A stretch of 64,000 bases of DNA from Pedobacter sp. PACM 27299. GTDB taxonomy: Bacteria; Bacteroidota; Bacteroidia; Sphingobacteriales; Sphingobacteriaceae. The translations under genes and the position numbers were made by a program. This document shows positions 19,325 to 29,200 of the stretch, piece after piece (position 1 is the first letter of the stretch; every line of letters begins with the position of its first letter). The DNA is taken from NCBI RefSeq assembly GCF_001412655.1, contig NZ_CP012996.1, positions 1,860,001 to 1,924,000 of the forward strand, read 5' to 3'. The notes beneath the pieces are model-generated. The model had not been told where the DNA came from. It saw nothing but the letters and a program-made list of their open reading frames with translations, and searched no databases.

Positions 19325-20329
19325 TTAGGCCTCTTTTGAGGAAACACCGGAACTTTCAAAGCTGGCCATTTCATTTAAAAAAAGTACGGCACTTTGAATC
19401 AGGGGATAAGCTACTGCACATCCAGTACCTTCCCCAAGTCTCATATTTAGGCTCAATATTGGATCTGCCTGTAAGTATTTCAGCAGTTGGAGGTGACCGG
19501 TTTCGTCGGATAAGTGGCAGAAGATGGCATTATTTTGTAATAATGGATTGATCATCACTGCAGCCAGGTAAGCGGCGGTAGCAATAAATCCATCAACCAT
19601 GATCAGCATGTTATTTTCATAAGCGGCCAGCATTGCACCGGTGATGTGAGCAATCTCAAAGCCACCATAAGTCTGTAATACAGCTACCGGATCGGCCGAA
19701 CGGCCATGTCGCAATTCACATTGCTTTAAGATGCTGATTTTATGTGCAAATTGTTCGTCGTTTAATGCCGTCCCTCTTCCTACGCAGCTTTCAATGGGTA
19801 GCCCGCAAAGGTTACTCATCATCATGGTCGCAGCAGAAGTGTTGCCAATCCCCATTTCGCCAAATCCGATGATGTTACAGCCAGCGGTATGGAGGTCATT
19901 CACGATCTTTTCTGCCTGACTGAGGCAGCTTTCCAATTCCTGAATGTTCATCGCTTTTTCTTCCAGGAAGTTTTTGGTGCCTTTTTCTACTTTTGCCTGG
20001 ATCAGTTTTTTATGCGGCTCGAATTTGAACTTTACACCCGTGTCTACTACTAAAAGGTCAATCTGATGTTGCTTGCAAAACACATTTATAGCTGCACCTT
20101 CGTTTAAGAAATTCAATACCATTTGATAGGTCACTTCTTGAGGATAAGCACTCACACCGGCATTTGCGATGCCATGATCACCGGCGAATACCACAATAGT
20201 GGGTTTAGTCAATTCCGGGCTCAGTGTGTTTTGTACAGTTCCTATTTGTTGAGCAAGCTTTTCTAACTTTCCTAATGCCCCCTGCGGTTTAGTCTTTAAA
20301 TCTATTTTTTGTTGAAGTTCTTCCTTCAT
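19325..20329 (-). CDS. cobT: Nicotinate-nucleotide-dimethylbenzimidazole phosphoribosyltransferase
   Basis: Activates dimethylbenzimidazole as alpha-ribazole phosphate for the lower ligand of cobalamin. The family motifs VFAGDHGIANAGVSAYPQEVT, GFGEMGIGNTSAATMM and GGFEIAHITGAMLAAYE are present, as is the catalytic glutamate region RLGEGTGCAVAYPL near the C-terminus. The length of 334 aa is typical. It is the first gene of the cobT-cobS-cobC operon; no cobU/cobP is seen in the window. Confidence 0.95.
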   Translation of the reverse strand: MKEELQQKIDLKTKPQGALGKLEKLAQQIGTVQNTLSPELTKPTIVVFAGDHGIANAGVSAYPQEVTYQMVLNFLNEGAAINVFCKQHQIDLLVVDTGVKFKFEPHKKLIQAKVEKGTKNFLEEKAMNIQELESCLSQAEKIVNDLHTAGCNIIGFGEMGIGNTSAATMMMSNLCGLPIESCVGRGTALNDEQFAHKISILKQCELRHGRSADPVAVLQTYGGFEIAHITGAMLAAYENNMLIMVDGFIATAAYLAAVMINPLLQNNAIFCHLSDETGHLQLLKYLQADPILSLNMRLGEGTGCAVAYPLIQSAVLFLNEMASFESSGVSSKEA

Positions 20330-20361
20330 ATCCTGATCTCAGCTTATTTTGATAATAAATG

Positions 20362-20389
20362 TAAGCCAGACCTGTAAGGATCTGGCTTA
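20362..20389. promoter_or_regulatory. Hairpin in the cobT leader region
   Basis: TAAGCCAGA and TCTGGCTTA (9-bp arms), with an inner CCT/AGG pair, about 30 bp upstream of the cobT start. No T-run follows on either strand. It does not show the conserved B12-box of a cobalamin riboswitch. It could be a leader structure or an operator. Confidence 0.4.
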
Positions 20390-20571
20390 TAAAGGCTGAA
20401 ATTAATCATATTACTTGTTAAAATTGATAAAACAGGTAGGGATAAATCAACAAAACTCATATTGTGCTGGAAGCCTATTAGATAGTATTTAAACAGGGGT
20501 TATTGGCAATATGTATGACATAAGACGAAATAATTAACTATAATTGGGCCAAATAATATTTAATCCCTATT

Positions 20572-21666
20572 ATGAAATATCAATTACTAATTTTTTCGCT
20601 TGTTATCGTTCTTTTCTCTTGTAAAAAAGCTGAAAAAGAATCCATTGAAACTGTTGTTCCTACCAAAATTGTAAACTTTAAAACCATCACAGGGCTGGAG
20701 AATTTGCTGGTTGATACGGAGCCTACCGCCCTGATGGTGACGCGAAGCATCACTTTACGTGATCCGCTTAAAGTTGAACTCAGTGGCACAGCTGAAATAA
20801 AGCTGATCAATTTCACTTTGAAAACCATCAAAAATGTACATGTTTTTTTGAAATTGGCGGGCAATGAAGAAAGAGTTGAGCTGTTAAAAATCGACTCAAT
20901 TACACCATTAGTGGCTTTCAAATTACCTTTGTCGATTGCTGAAAAGGAAGAACAGCTGTATACTGAAAGTGGTAAATTAGTAACCATTGCCAAACAGACT
21001 GATCTTTCAAAAGCAGCGTTTACGGTAGTGGTAGATGATCCGTTTTACAAGACATTGAACAGCATTAAAATCCCATGGAAGCTCAGCTTCCGTAAGTCGC
21101 AGGAAGATGCAGGAAATTGGTACCGGATGAACCCTTTACATGCCAGAGAAAGTCTGGTGATGTTTACCAATTTAGCTTATTTGTTTTCAAAGCCTTCTAC
21201 ACAAACTGCTTTTATGGCTTATGAAGGCCTGACTGCTAATGATGGATCCTTACTGAGCATAGAAAAGAAAGAGGCGGTATACCGAGACATCTTAACCAGA
21301 GCAAATATCGAAACCGGATTGGTCAGAAATGTAAGTGGCTTAGGCGGTGGAAATCTGGTTGCTGGTGCAGAATACGTCTTGATGCGCCATTATAACAAGA
21401 ATGCAGAAGAAGTGATTGTTCATGAATTGGGGCATGCACTTGGTTTTAGCCATAGCAGTAATATGACGTATGCTTCGAATAGTAAAGCTTTTCATTTGGC
21501 AATGAGGCCTTTGATTAATCAGCTGCTGACAGATCGCGAGTATCCTTATTGGGACTATAGAATGTTGAATACTTATAACAAGTATATCGATATGACTGGT
21601 GATTACCTTCGTGAAGGAAAGAATCCAGATGGCAGCAGACATAACGCGACCAAGTACGAGTACTAA
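20572..21666 (+). CDS. Zinc metalloprotease lipoprotein (HEXXH...H)
   Basis: 364-aa predicted lipoprotein (lipobox V-L-F-S-C at about residue 17). The zinc site is H-E-L-G-H-A-L-G-F-S-H near residues 284-294, the extended HExxHxxGxxH pattern of metzincin/M57-like peptidases, with a downstream methionine (S-S-N-M) that could be the Met-turn. The N-terminal ~150 residues look like a beta-sandwich. An active endopeptidase at the cell surface or in the periplasm is likely; the substrate is unknown. Monocistronic, ended by a strong hairpin. Confidence 0.82.
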   Translation: MKYQLLIFSLVIVLFSCKKAEKESIETVVPTKIVNFKTITGLENLLVDTEPTALMVTRSITLRDPLKVELSGTAEIKLINFTLKTIKNVHVFLKLAGNEERVELLKIDSITPLVAFKLPLSIAEKEEQLYTESGKLVTIAKQTDLSKAAFTVVVDDPFYKTLNSIKIPWKLSFRKSQEDAGNWYRMNPLHARESLVMFTNLAYLFSKPSTQTAFMAYEGLTANDGSLLSIEKKEAVYRDILTRANIETGLVRNVSGLGGGNLVAGAEYVLMRHYNKNAEEVIVHELGHALGFSHSSNMTYASNSKAFHLAMRPLINQLLTDREYPYWDYRMLNTYNKYIDMTGDYLREGKNPDGSRHNATKYEY

Positions 21667-21692
21667 GCCTGTTACATCAGGTATCATATTTT

Positions 21693-21730
21693 ATAATGAA
21701 AGCGCAGGCAATTGCCGGCGCTTTCATTGA
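21693..21730. terminator. Bidirectional terminator
   Basis: Arms AATGAAAGCGC (21695-21705) and GCGCTTTCATT (21718-21728) between the convergent metalloprotease and beta-helix genes. Confidence 0.78.
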
Positions 21731-21736
21731 ATCTAT

Positions 21737-23134
21737 TTACTGTTCTACAATATCTCCTTTACCGCCTTTAGCTTTGAGCGCTGTTCGGTCGGTGACGATT
21801 CCTTTTTCAATTAAAACAGCAATTCCCAGCTTTGAAATCGCATGAACTCCATTCAACGACGTTTTTCCATTTTGTGTAACAGATACCGCCACTGAATTTT
21901 TTCCTTCCGCAATGACCTCCCCTTTGATAGACAATTCTTTGACTATACCACCTTCTACATTGAAAGTCTGCACCCCATTGCCATGGGTAATGAGGCTTCC
22001 AAAGATGTTTAACTGCTTTATTTCTCCTCCGGCTTTCACACTGATTCCATCTGCCGGTAAGGATACGAGTACCCCTTTAACCAGAGTTTGGCCAACAGCT
22101 CCATGGGTGATTAGGTCATTTTTTACGGTGATGCTGCCCACCGGTTTACTCACCTGAATGCCAACAGAACCATTGCCATGAGTTTGAATTCCATGAAATA
22201 CAGCCTGATTTACGGTGCCATCATATTGGTTAAAACCCCTGGAGCCAAGGCCAAAAGTTTCTATTTTATCTTTTGCTTCGAAATAATCGACCACACCGAA
22301 GTTGACAAAGCCAATGCCGCTCGGTCCATAAGAGGTAATTGGCTGTTCGGCTACCCAGCGATCTACCTGGCCCCAGGTATCCAGCACCATATCATTTACG
22401 CCATAGGTGGTCACACAACCTTTATTGGTTAGTTTTTTAATTTTAGCGCCATTCAGAATAAACACAGCTGCGGTGATCATATTCGGCTGGCCATAAGGAA
22501 TCATGCCATTGCTATAAATATCGCCGGTACTGATCTGATCTGCAAGTACCCAACCACCATTGTCGCCAAAGCCGCCAACAAATAAGCCTGTGCCAATTAC
22601 AGGAGCACCCTTTCTTCCTAAAGTAATATTGGTCAGCCTGGCTTGAATTACGCTCTCCGGGTTACTATTGTAGTTGTAAACTGTAAAGGCACCCTGGTAA
22701 ACGTTCACACCATATTTTTGTGGCTGTTCAGCATATCTGCGGGCATCACAGCTCACAATATCGATGTTTTCCGCAATCAATCGGGCTTTAAGAGAGCCGG
22801 AACGGATTAATATTTGAACCTGTCCGGTGATCGTTAAGTTGCTGAGCGTAAAGCTGCCAAGGTCCTCCTGGTGACTTAACAGGTAGATCGCACGATTACC
22901 CGGGTTCGTTTGAATGTTGAGGTTGTTAATCTCATTGTTGGCCGTTAAGCCAACCCCATCACTGTTATTGAAACTAATGATGGTTTTTTCCTGATCTACG
23001 GAGCTTAGGCTAAATCCAACGGGCAGCACAATTGCAAAAGGACAAAGAATGGAAGTCTGGAGTTCTAAATTTAATGGAGAATCCTGGTCCAAAGCGGCCA
23101 TGAGTTCTTCAAAAGAGTTGATTTTTGCTTTCAT
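21737..23134 (-). CDS. Repetitive beta-helix-like protein of unknown function
   Basis: 465-aa protein not assigned to a named family. It has short repeating strands ending in G/N turns, with recurring phrases such as ITSYGPSGIGF, IQTHGNGSVGIQV, LITHGAVGQ and LITHGNGVQTF, spaced about 20-25 residues apart as in a right-handed parallel beta-helix (pectate-lyase-like coil). No catalytic motif, signal peptide or membrane helix is visible, so a cytoplasmic location is suggested. The N-terminal 20 residues (INSFEELMAALDQDSPLNLEL) look like a small capping helix. Possible roles include structural, ligand-binding, or a polysaccharide-active enzyme exported by an unrecognised route. Confidence 0.75.
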   Translation of the reverse strand: MKAKINSFEELMAALDQDSPLNLELQTSILCPFAIVLPVGFSLSSVDQEKTIISFNNSDGVGLTANNEINNLNIQTNPGNRAIYLLSHQEDLGSFTLSNLTITGQVQILIRSGSLKARLIAENIDIVSCDARRYAEQPQKYGVNVYQGAFTVYNYNSNPESVIQARLTNITLGRKGAPVIGTGLFVGGFGDNGGWVLADQISTGDIYSNGMIPYGQPNMITAAVFILNGAKIKKLTNKGCVTTYGVNDMVLDTWGQVDRWVAEQPITSYGPSGIGFVNFGVVDYFEAKDKIETFGLGSRGFNQYDGTVNQAVFHGIQTHGNGSVGIQVSKPVGSITVKNDLITHGAVGQTLVKGVLVSLPADGISVKAGGEIKQLNIFGSLITHGNGVQTFNVEGGIVKELSIKGEVIAEGKNSVAVSVTQNGKTSLNGVHAISKLGIAVLIEKGIVTDRTALKAKGGKGDIVEQ

Positions 23135-23372
23135 AGAAGATGTTTTTCAAAATAAAAATACGCAAATTTTTAGGTTTGATATAGGGTTCACAAAGAAGGA
23201 GTACAATGGAATCTTCTGATTTTTTTACAGTTAAGTGCTTTATTAGATGTTAATTACAAGATATTTCTTATTTTTATATAGTGTAGGCATTGGATTGAAT
23301 GCCGAATGAAATTATTGCGGGTGTATAGTGTTTGTTTGAATTATAATATTTCTAACCTATAAAACTATAAGC

Positions 23373-24668
23373 ATGAATTTAATTGAAATGTTAAAGAATG
23401 AGGTAAGCGGTAACATGATCTCTTCTTTAAGCCAGAAAGCTGGTGTAACTGAGGACCAGGTGAAAGCAGGTTTTTCTGCCGGTATCCCTGCGGTTTTAGC
23501 GGGAATCCTCAAAAATGGCGCCGGAGGAGGCTTTCTGGATAGCATCCTACCTGGGGTAACCGGTTCTACGGCTGCCAATTCTACCGATGATTTAGTAAAT
23601 GGTCCTGAGGATAGCCTATTGGAAAAGGGAAAATCCATGCTGGGCAGTTTATTTGGAAATGATTCCGGAGCAGTAAGTACTGCTGTAGCTACTGCTACAG
23701 GACTTCCTGAAGGCAAATCGGCCGGTTTACTGGCGATGATCGTTCCCTTAATAACAGGCTTAATTACCAAGCTAATGGCCTCAAAAGGCTGGGGTGTATC
23801 TGATTTATTAGGGAAAATCTTTGAAAGTAAAAATGAAATCGCTGCCGCACTTCCTGCCAGCTTAGGTACTTCTTTAGGCATAGGCAATATCCATCCTCCA
23901 AAATTAGATGTTCCTGATCTTCCTAAAGTGGCAGCACAGCGCACAAGTCATGTCACGCCGGTAAATGTGCCGGATAAAAATACAGGTGGTGGTTTTATCA
24001 AATGGCTGCTTCCGCTGATCATCGTGATCGTGGCCTTATGGTGGTTATTGGGCAGACAAGGCTGCAACCAAACGGCAGTAACAAGCACTGTGGACTCTGT
24101 TTCCGCTAATATCGATACTGCAGGAGCAAAAATGGGCGGTGTGGTAGATGCAACGGTGGTTGCAGTGGAAGGGAAATTGAATGAAGCCGGAGATTTTGTG
24201 AAGGTGCTGGGGGTTAAGATGACCAAGAAACTCCCTAATGGAAAAGAGATCAGCATTGCTGAAAACTCGGTAGAGAATAAGCTGATTGGATTCATTGAAG
24301 ATAAAAATAAACCAGTAGATAAGACCACCTGGTTTACTTTCGACAGGTTGTATTTTGAACCGGGAAAAAGCACACTGAAACCAGAGTCGCAGGAACAGTT
24401 AAACAATATTGCCGCGATTTTAGTGGCCTATCCAGTCGTGAACCTGAAATTAGGTGGTTATACCGATAGCACAGGTAATGCAGATGTCAACAAGAAAATC
24501 TCTAATGAGCGTGCATATGCAGCCAAAAACGAATTGGTGAAATTAGGTATTGATCAAAAACGATTAGCGGCAGAAGGTTATGGTCCTGAGCATCCGGTTG
24601 CGAGCAATGCTACCGCGGAAGGAAGGGCGCAAAATCGACGCATAGATATCCGTGTAACAGAAAAATAA
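23373..24668 (+). CDS. DUF937-OmpA fusion membrane protein
   Basis: 431-aa protein. Residues 1 to about 165 resemble DUF937/YidB (MNLIEMLKNEVSGNMISSLSQKAGVTEDQVKAG and the glycine-rich repeats). A single membrane helix lies at about 211-228 (IKWLLPLIIVIVALWWLLG). The C-terminal ~110 residues are an OmpA/MotB peptidoglycan-binding domain: FDRLYFEPGKSTLKP, LKLGGYTDSTG and NRRIDIRV include the Asp and Arg that bind diaminopimelate. Topology inferred: DUF937 inside, OmpA domain outside, tethering the membrane to the cell wall. Confidence 0.9.
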   Translation: MNLIEMLKNEVSGNMISSLSQKAGVTEDQVKAGFSAGIPAVLAGILKNGAGGGFLDSILPGVTGSTAANSTDDLVNGPEDSLLEKGKSMLGSLFGNDSGAVSTAVATATGLPEGKSAGLLAMIVPLITGLITKLMASKGWGVSDLLGKIFESKNEIAAALPASLGTSLGIGNIHPPKLDVPDLPKVAAQRTSHVTPVNVPDKNTGGGFIKWLLPLIIVIVALWWLLGRQGCNQTAVTSTVDSVSANIDTAGAKMGGVVDATVVAVEGKLNEAGDFVKVLGVKMTKKLPNGKEISIAENSVENKLIGFIEDKNKPVDKTTWFTFDRLYFEPGKSTLKPESQEQLNNIAAILVAYPVVNLKLGGYTDSTGNADVNKKISNERAYAAKNELVKLGIDQKRLAAEGYGPEHPVASNATAEGRAQNRRIDIRVTEK

Positions 24669-24682
24669 AGATTTAAATCACA

Positions 24683-24721
24683 AAAACCGTTAGGAGAAAT
24701 ACATCCTAACGGCTTTTTTTA
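24683..24721 (+). terminator. Intrinsic terminator after the OmpA-domain gene
   Basis: CCGTTAGGA (24687-24695) and TCCTAACGG (24704-24712) followed by C and seven T. It has A-rich sequence on the other side and may also serve the convergent hydrolase gene. Confidence 0.9.
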
Positions 24722-24728
24722 TGCGAAG

Positions 24729-25844
24729 TTATTTGATCAGCTTTGCCCCAATGTTTTTATTGAAATTAACCCCCTGATCACAGTTGGTAAAAAATACATA
24801 GCCATTATGATTGGCTTTATTAATCTTGAATCCCGATTGAGCATCACCATTATTGCCCCCATGTTCGTATAGAACACCATAGTCAACAGGTTTTATAGCA
24901 ATGCCTAATCCCCAGGCCGTATCGCCATTATAAAGGTAATGTGGACTTTTCTTATCCAGCAGCACTTGTTCTTTAAACAGCTCTGCGTTCATTTCTTTTG
25001 ATAAACCCCGACCATCCATTAAGGCAATCAAAAACCGGGAAAAACTCAAAGCTTCCGTATGTAATCCTCCTGCAGCCTCAAACCAGGTAGAATCCTGTTC
25101 AGGAAAAGAGGTTGGCCATGCTTTGTCAAATGGTTTTCCATTGACATGGCCTTTAACTTTATGCAATGTGATGTACTTGTCGCTGCTAAACCAGGCTTTT
25201 TGGAGATGAAGAGGCTTGTTGACCTGCTGTTGAAACAAGGGGTCCAAGGTTTGTATCGTTAGATTGTTCAGCTTAGCGATCACCTTTGAAAGGTAAAAGT
25301 ACCCTTCTCCAGAATAAGAGAATGCTGAGCCCGGATTAAATTTCAAGTATAATTCCCCATATTTATACAACTGCTCATCGCGTTTATCATAATATCTCCA
25401 GTTAGGGAAGCCAGTGGTGTGGGAGAGTACCATACGTGCTGTAATGAGTTTGTAACGCTCATCTTTGGCAATATCCGAGTAAGGTAAGTATCGGTACAAG
25501 GGGGTATCCAGGTTTAATTTATGCTGATCCACCTGTTTCAATACAAAATAAGCAAACAGTGTTTTCGATAGCGATGCTGCTTCAAAGATGGAGTTCGCAT
25601 CAACTTTTTCTTTGCTCTCGATATTTGAAATACCTAAAGATCGGTGGTAAACTACTTTCCCATTGTTAATCAAGGCAAATGATAAGCCTGGCAGACCGAG
25701 GGAATCCATTTGATGCTTTATGAATTTGTCTAAATCAGCAGCCTTGATTTTAGCCCCGCTTAGGGTTTGTAATTGTGCCCGACTTTGGAAGGCAGAAATA
25801 GCGCACAGAAGGTAGGTAAGGAGGGGAAGTACGAATCTTTTCAT
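24729..25844 (-). CDS. Beta-lactamase family serine hydrolase (secreted)
   Basis: 371-aa class C beta-lactamase/DD-peptidase-like hydrolase with a Sec signal peptide (LLTYLLCAISAFQSRAQ). The nucleophile motif S-L-S-K appears in EAASLSKTLFAYFVLK, the second motif as Y-S-G-E-G-Y, and the third as H-G-G in YEHGGNNGDAQSGF. Substrate cannot be predicted; family members include esterases, D-aminopeptidases and penicillin-recognising enzymes. A paralogous enzyme lies at 31.7-33.1 kb. Confidence 0.88.
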   Translation of the reverse strand: MKRFVLPLLTYLLCAISAFQSRAQLQTLSGAKIKAADLDKFIKHQMDSLGLPGLSFALINNGKVVYHRSLGISNIESKEKVDANSIFEAASLSKTLFAYFVLKQVDQHKLNLDTPLYRYLPYSDIAKDERYKLITARMVLSHTTGFPNWRYYDKRDEQLYKYGELYLKFNPGSAFSYSGEGYFYLSKVIAKLNNLTIQTLDPLFQQQVNKPLHLQKAWFSSDKYITLHKVKGHVNGKPFDKAWPTSFPEQDSTWFEAAGGLHTEALSFSRFLIALMDGRGLSKEMNAELFKEQVLLDKKSPHYLYNGDTAWGLGIAIKPVDYGVLYEHGGNNGDAQSGFKINKANHNGYVFFTNCDQGVNFNKNIGAKLIK

Positions 25845-26218
25845 AAAATGCAGGATGGGCTTTAGTCTGGTCTGTTGTATAGACCCGAAAGAAAGAGAAG
25901 TGTTACAAAATAAGGGTGTAGTTGTAAGCCGGTATAAAACAGGGTGGTAGGGCTTTTGTATCCACTGGGTAATGCTGCAAAATAGATAATCTCAGTTTTT
26001 TGAATAAAGTATACTAAAAAGGTAGACTATATTTATATATTTGCTTCATCAATTTATATTCAACCTCAAAACCAAACCAACCACTGCCTATGAAATGCTA
26101 AGTATACTATAAAAATAAAGGGTGGCCTTTCAGCACACCCTTCAGGATCTATAAATAAACCAGGTTTCAATTTGGACGTTGCACCTGATTTTTTACGTTA
26201 AAAACCCATTGTAAAAAT
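25845..26218. promoter_or_regulatory. Leader/promoter region of the SusCD operon
   Basis: No gene in these 374 bp. AAGTATACTA occurs twice in the same orientation (26007-26016 and 26100-26109). A TATATTTG box at 26036-26043 fits the Bacteroidota -7 element TAnnTTTG, and the first AAGTATACTA sits about 19 bp upstream, where the -33 element would be. A small hairpin (AAGGGTG 26118-26124 / CACCCTT 26136-26142) would lie in the 5' leader of the susC-like mRNA. Confidence 0.4.
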
Positions 26219-29200
26219 ATGAAAAATATTGATAGGGCACAACCTGCCCTACATGGCCATGGATTATGGCCAGGCTTAGTCTTTTTCCTGTTCCTGACTT
26301 TCTTCTTTTTTCTGAAGACCAGTGCACAGGAAAACAAGCCACTGATCAACTCTACCTTAAAAGGAACCATTTCTGATGCCATTACCGGCGAAAAACTAAT
26401 CGGTGCCTCCATCCTCATTCAGGGAACTACACATACTGCCTCATCGGATCGGGAGGGTACATTCAATTTTGTAACCGGCCAGAAATTCCCTTATACGCTA
26501 GTCATTAAATACATCGGTTACAAAACCAAAACACTGGTCGCAGACGGCAGCCCGGTCAACATAAAACTGGAACCGGAAGCCAATCAACTTCAGGATTTAA
26601 TCGTAGTGGGTTATGGCGCACAAGACCGTAAAACGCTGACCAGCTCTGTCGCCACCATTTCCGGAAAACAGATAGAAGATATCCCTGTTGCAGGTGTAGA
26701 TCAAATGCTGCAAGGTCAGGCTTCTGGCGTATTGGTTTCCTCAAATACCTCTGTTCCTGGTTCCGGTATTTTTATCCGGGTAAGGGGTTCTTCCTCCATA
26801 AATGCCAGTAATGACCCTTTATATGTGGTAGATGGCGTATTCTTAAACAACAGAACCCTGCAAAGTATATCTACCGGCGGACAGCAGACTTCGCCCATTG
26901 CTGATTTAAACCCCGGTGATATTGAATCTATCGAGATCCTTAAAGATGCCAATGCCACCGCAATTTATGGTTCCAGAGGAGCCAACGGTGTGGTCTTGAT
27001 CAGCACCAAACGCGGAAAATTGAACCGCAAGGCGAAAGTCGACATTGGTTATTACAAAGGAATCTCGCAGGCCATTAAATTCTGGCCAACCATTAGCGGA
27101 ACAGGAGAAGGAATTCTACAGAATGAAACCTGGCTAAATGACGGTGGTGCTTATGAAAAACGCCTTTTCAGGCCCAAATCGGAAGGTGGACTTGGTTTAC
27201 CTGAAGAACAACCGACCATTGATCGGGTAGGACTGATCTTTCAAAATGCGCCAACAGACAATGTGGACGTAACGGTAGCCGGCGGCGATGCAAAAACTAC
27301 TTATTACCTGGGTGGGAATTACTATAACCAGGATGCAATTGTAAAACCTGATCGTTTCAGACGCGCAAGTGCCAGGGTCAACTTAGGTCAGCAGTTTAAT
27401 GAAAAAACAAAAACCGGGGTTTCTATCAACCTGGTGAGTACTTCCAGAAAGATGACGCCTAACAATAATGTGCCTAACGGAACGGTAAACGGTGCTTTGT
27501 ATACTCCTGTCTATCTGCCTTTATACAATGAAGATGGCAGTTACGCGCGGCCATCTCTTTTCGAAAATCCAGTGGCTGCGATCAAGGAGACTGTATTTAA
27601 AGACGTAGGAACCCGCATCACCGGAAATGTTTTTGGGGAATATAAAATACTCGAAGGACTGAAATTCAGAACCAGCTGGAGCGTAGATTTTAATGAAAGT
27701 AAAGCCGATAATTATTTCAACTCTAAGCTGCAATTGGGCCAGGCCCCGATCAATGGTATTGGTACTTCGGCATTAAACAGGAACGTGACACTGATCAATG
27801 AACAATTGATCAGCTATGACAAAGTATGGGATAATGTGCACCAGTTTAACCTGACGCTGGGTAATACGCTGCAAAAAGAAACTTTTGAAACGACAAGCGT
27901 TACCGGTGTAGGTTACCCTACAGACCAGTTTAGCCTGGTGGCCTCTTCTGCAAGTCAGACTGGTACCTCCCGCCAATCACAAGCCGGATTGGTCTCTTTT
28001 TTCGGAAGAGCAAGCTATGGTTACCACCGTAAATATATGATTGATGCCAGTATTCGTGCAGATGCTTCTTCAAGATTTGGAAAAGACAACCGTTGGGGAT
28101 ATTTTCCTGCCGCAGGCTTCGCATGGCGTGCCAGTGAAGAAGATTTTATCAAAGCACTGAACCTGTTTTCGGAATTGAAATTCAATACCAGTTACGGCCT
28201 CACCGGAAATCAGAACGGTATCCCTGATTTTGCAGCATTAGGGCTCTGGAATGGTGGAAACAATTACCTGAGTACCTCAGGAATTCTTCCTTTTCAATTG
28301 GCAAATCCAAACCTGAAATGGGAAACTACCACACAATTTAATGTCGGACTGAATATGGGCTTCCTGAAAGATCGCCTTAACCTGGAATTTAACTATTATA
28401 ACAAATACACCACCAACCTATTATTGCAGCAGCCGATCTCCCAGAAACTGGGATTTGCCTCGATCTTCTCCAATTCCGGAGAAATCAGCAATAAAGGATT
28501 TGAATTTTCCTTAAATGCACAAGTGATCAGCAGTAAAGTATTCAGCTGGAATACCCGCTTTAACATCTCTACCAATAAGAACAAAATTGAGAAGTTAAAT
28601 ACAGCAATTCTAGACAATAGAACGATTATGCAGCAGGGAAGCCCACTTTATTCTTTCTATGCGCACAAGCAGCTCGGGGTAAACCCTGCGAATGGCGATG
28701 TCATTTTTGAAGATGTAAATGGTGATGGACTGCTTTCTGATAGCGATCTGCAAATTGTAGGGAATGCCTGGCCAGATTTCTTCGGCGGTTTTGGAAATGA
28801 ATTCAACTATGGGAATTTTGACCTGAATGTATTTTTTAACTATTCTATTGGCAACAAAATATGGAACAATACCCGCTATAGAATGGGGCATGGAGGTTCC
28901 AGGAATGGTGTTTTTGCACAGTTAGAAGAACAATTACAGCGCTGGCAGCAACCTGGCGACATTACAGAAGTTCCACGCATGACGGCCAAAGGAAACAATG
29001 CAAGTATCATTTCAGATCGCTTTCTGGAAGACGGCTCTTATGCAAGGTTAAAGACGCTTGCTATCGGCTATAAATTGCCTAAGGTTTTCCTGGCCAAATA
29101 CCACATCAGTAACGTACGATTCTACGTGGCTGCAACCAATCTGATCACCATTACCAAGTATAAAGGAGTGGATCCAGAAGTGAATACCATGGGTGACAAT

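Noticed and set aside
20330-20571. Cobalamin riboswitch upstream of cobT
   Set aside because: No B12-box-like conserved core on the minus strand; only a simple hairpin is visible.
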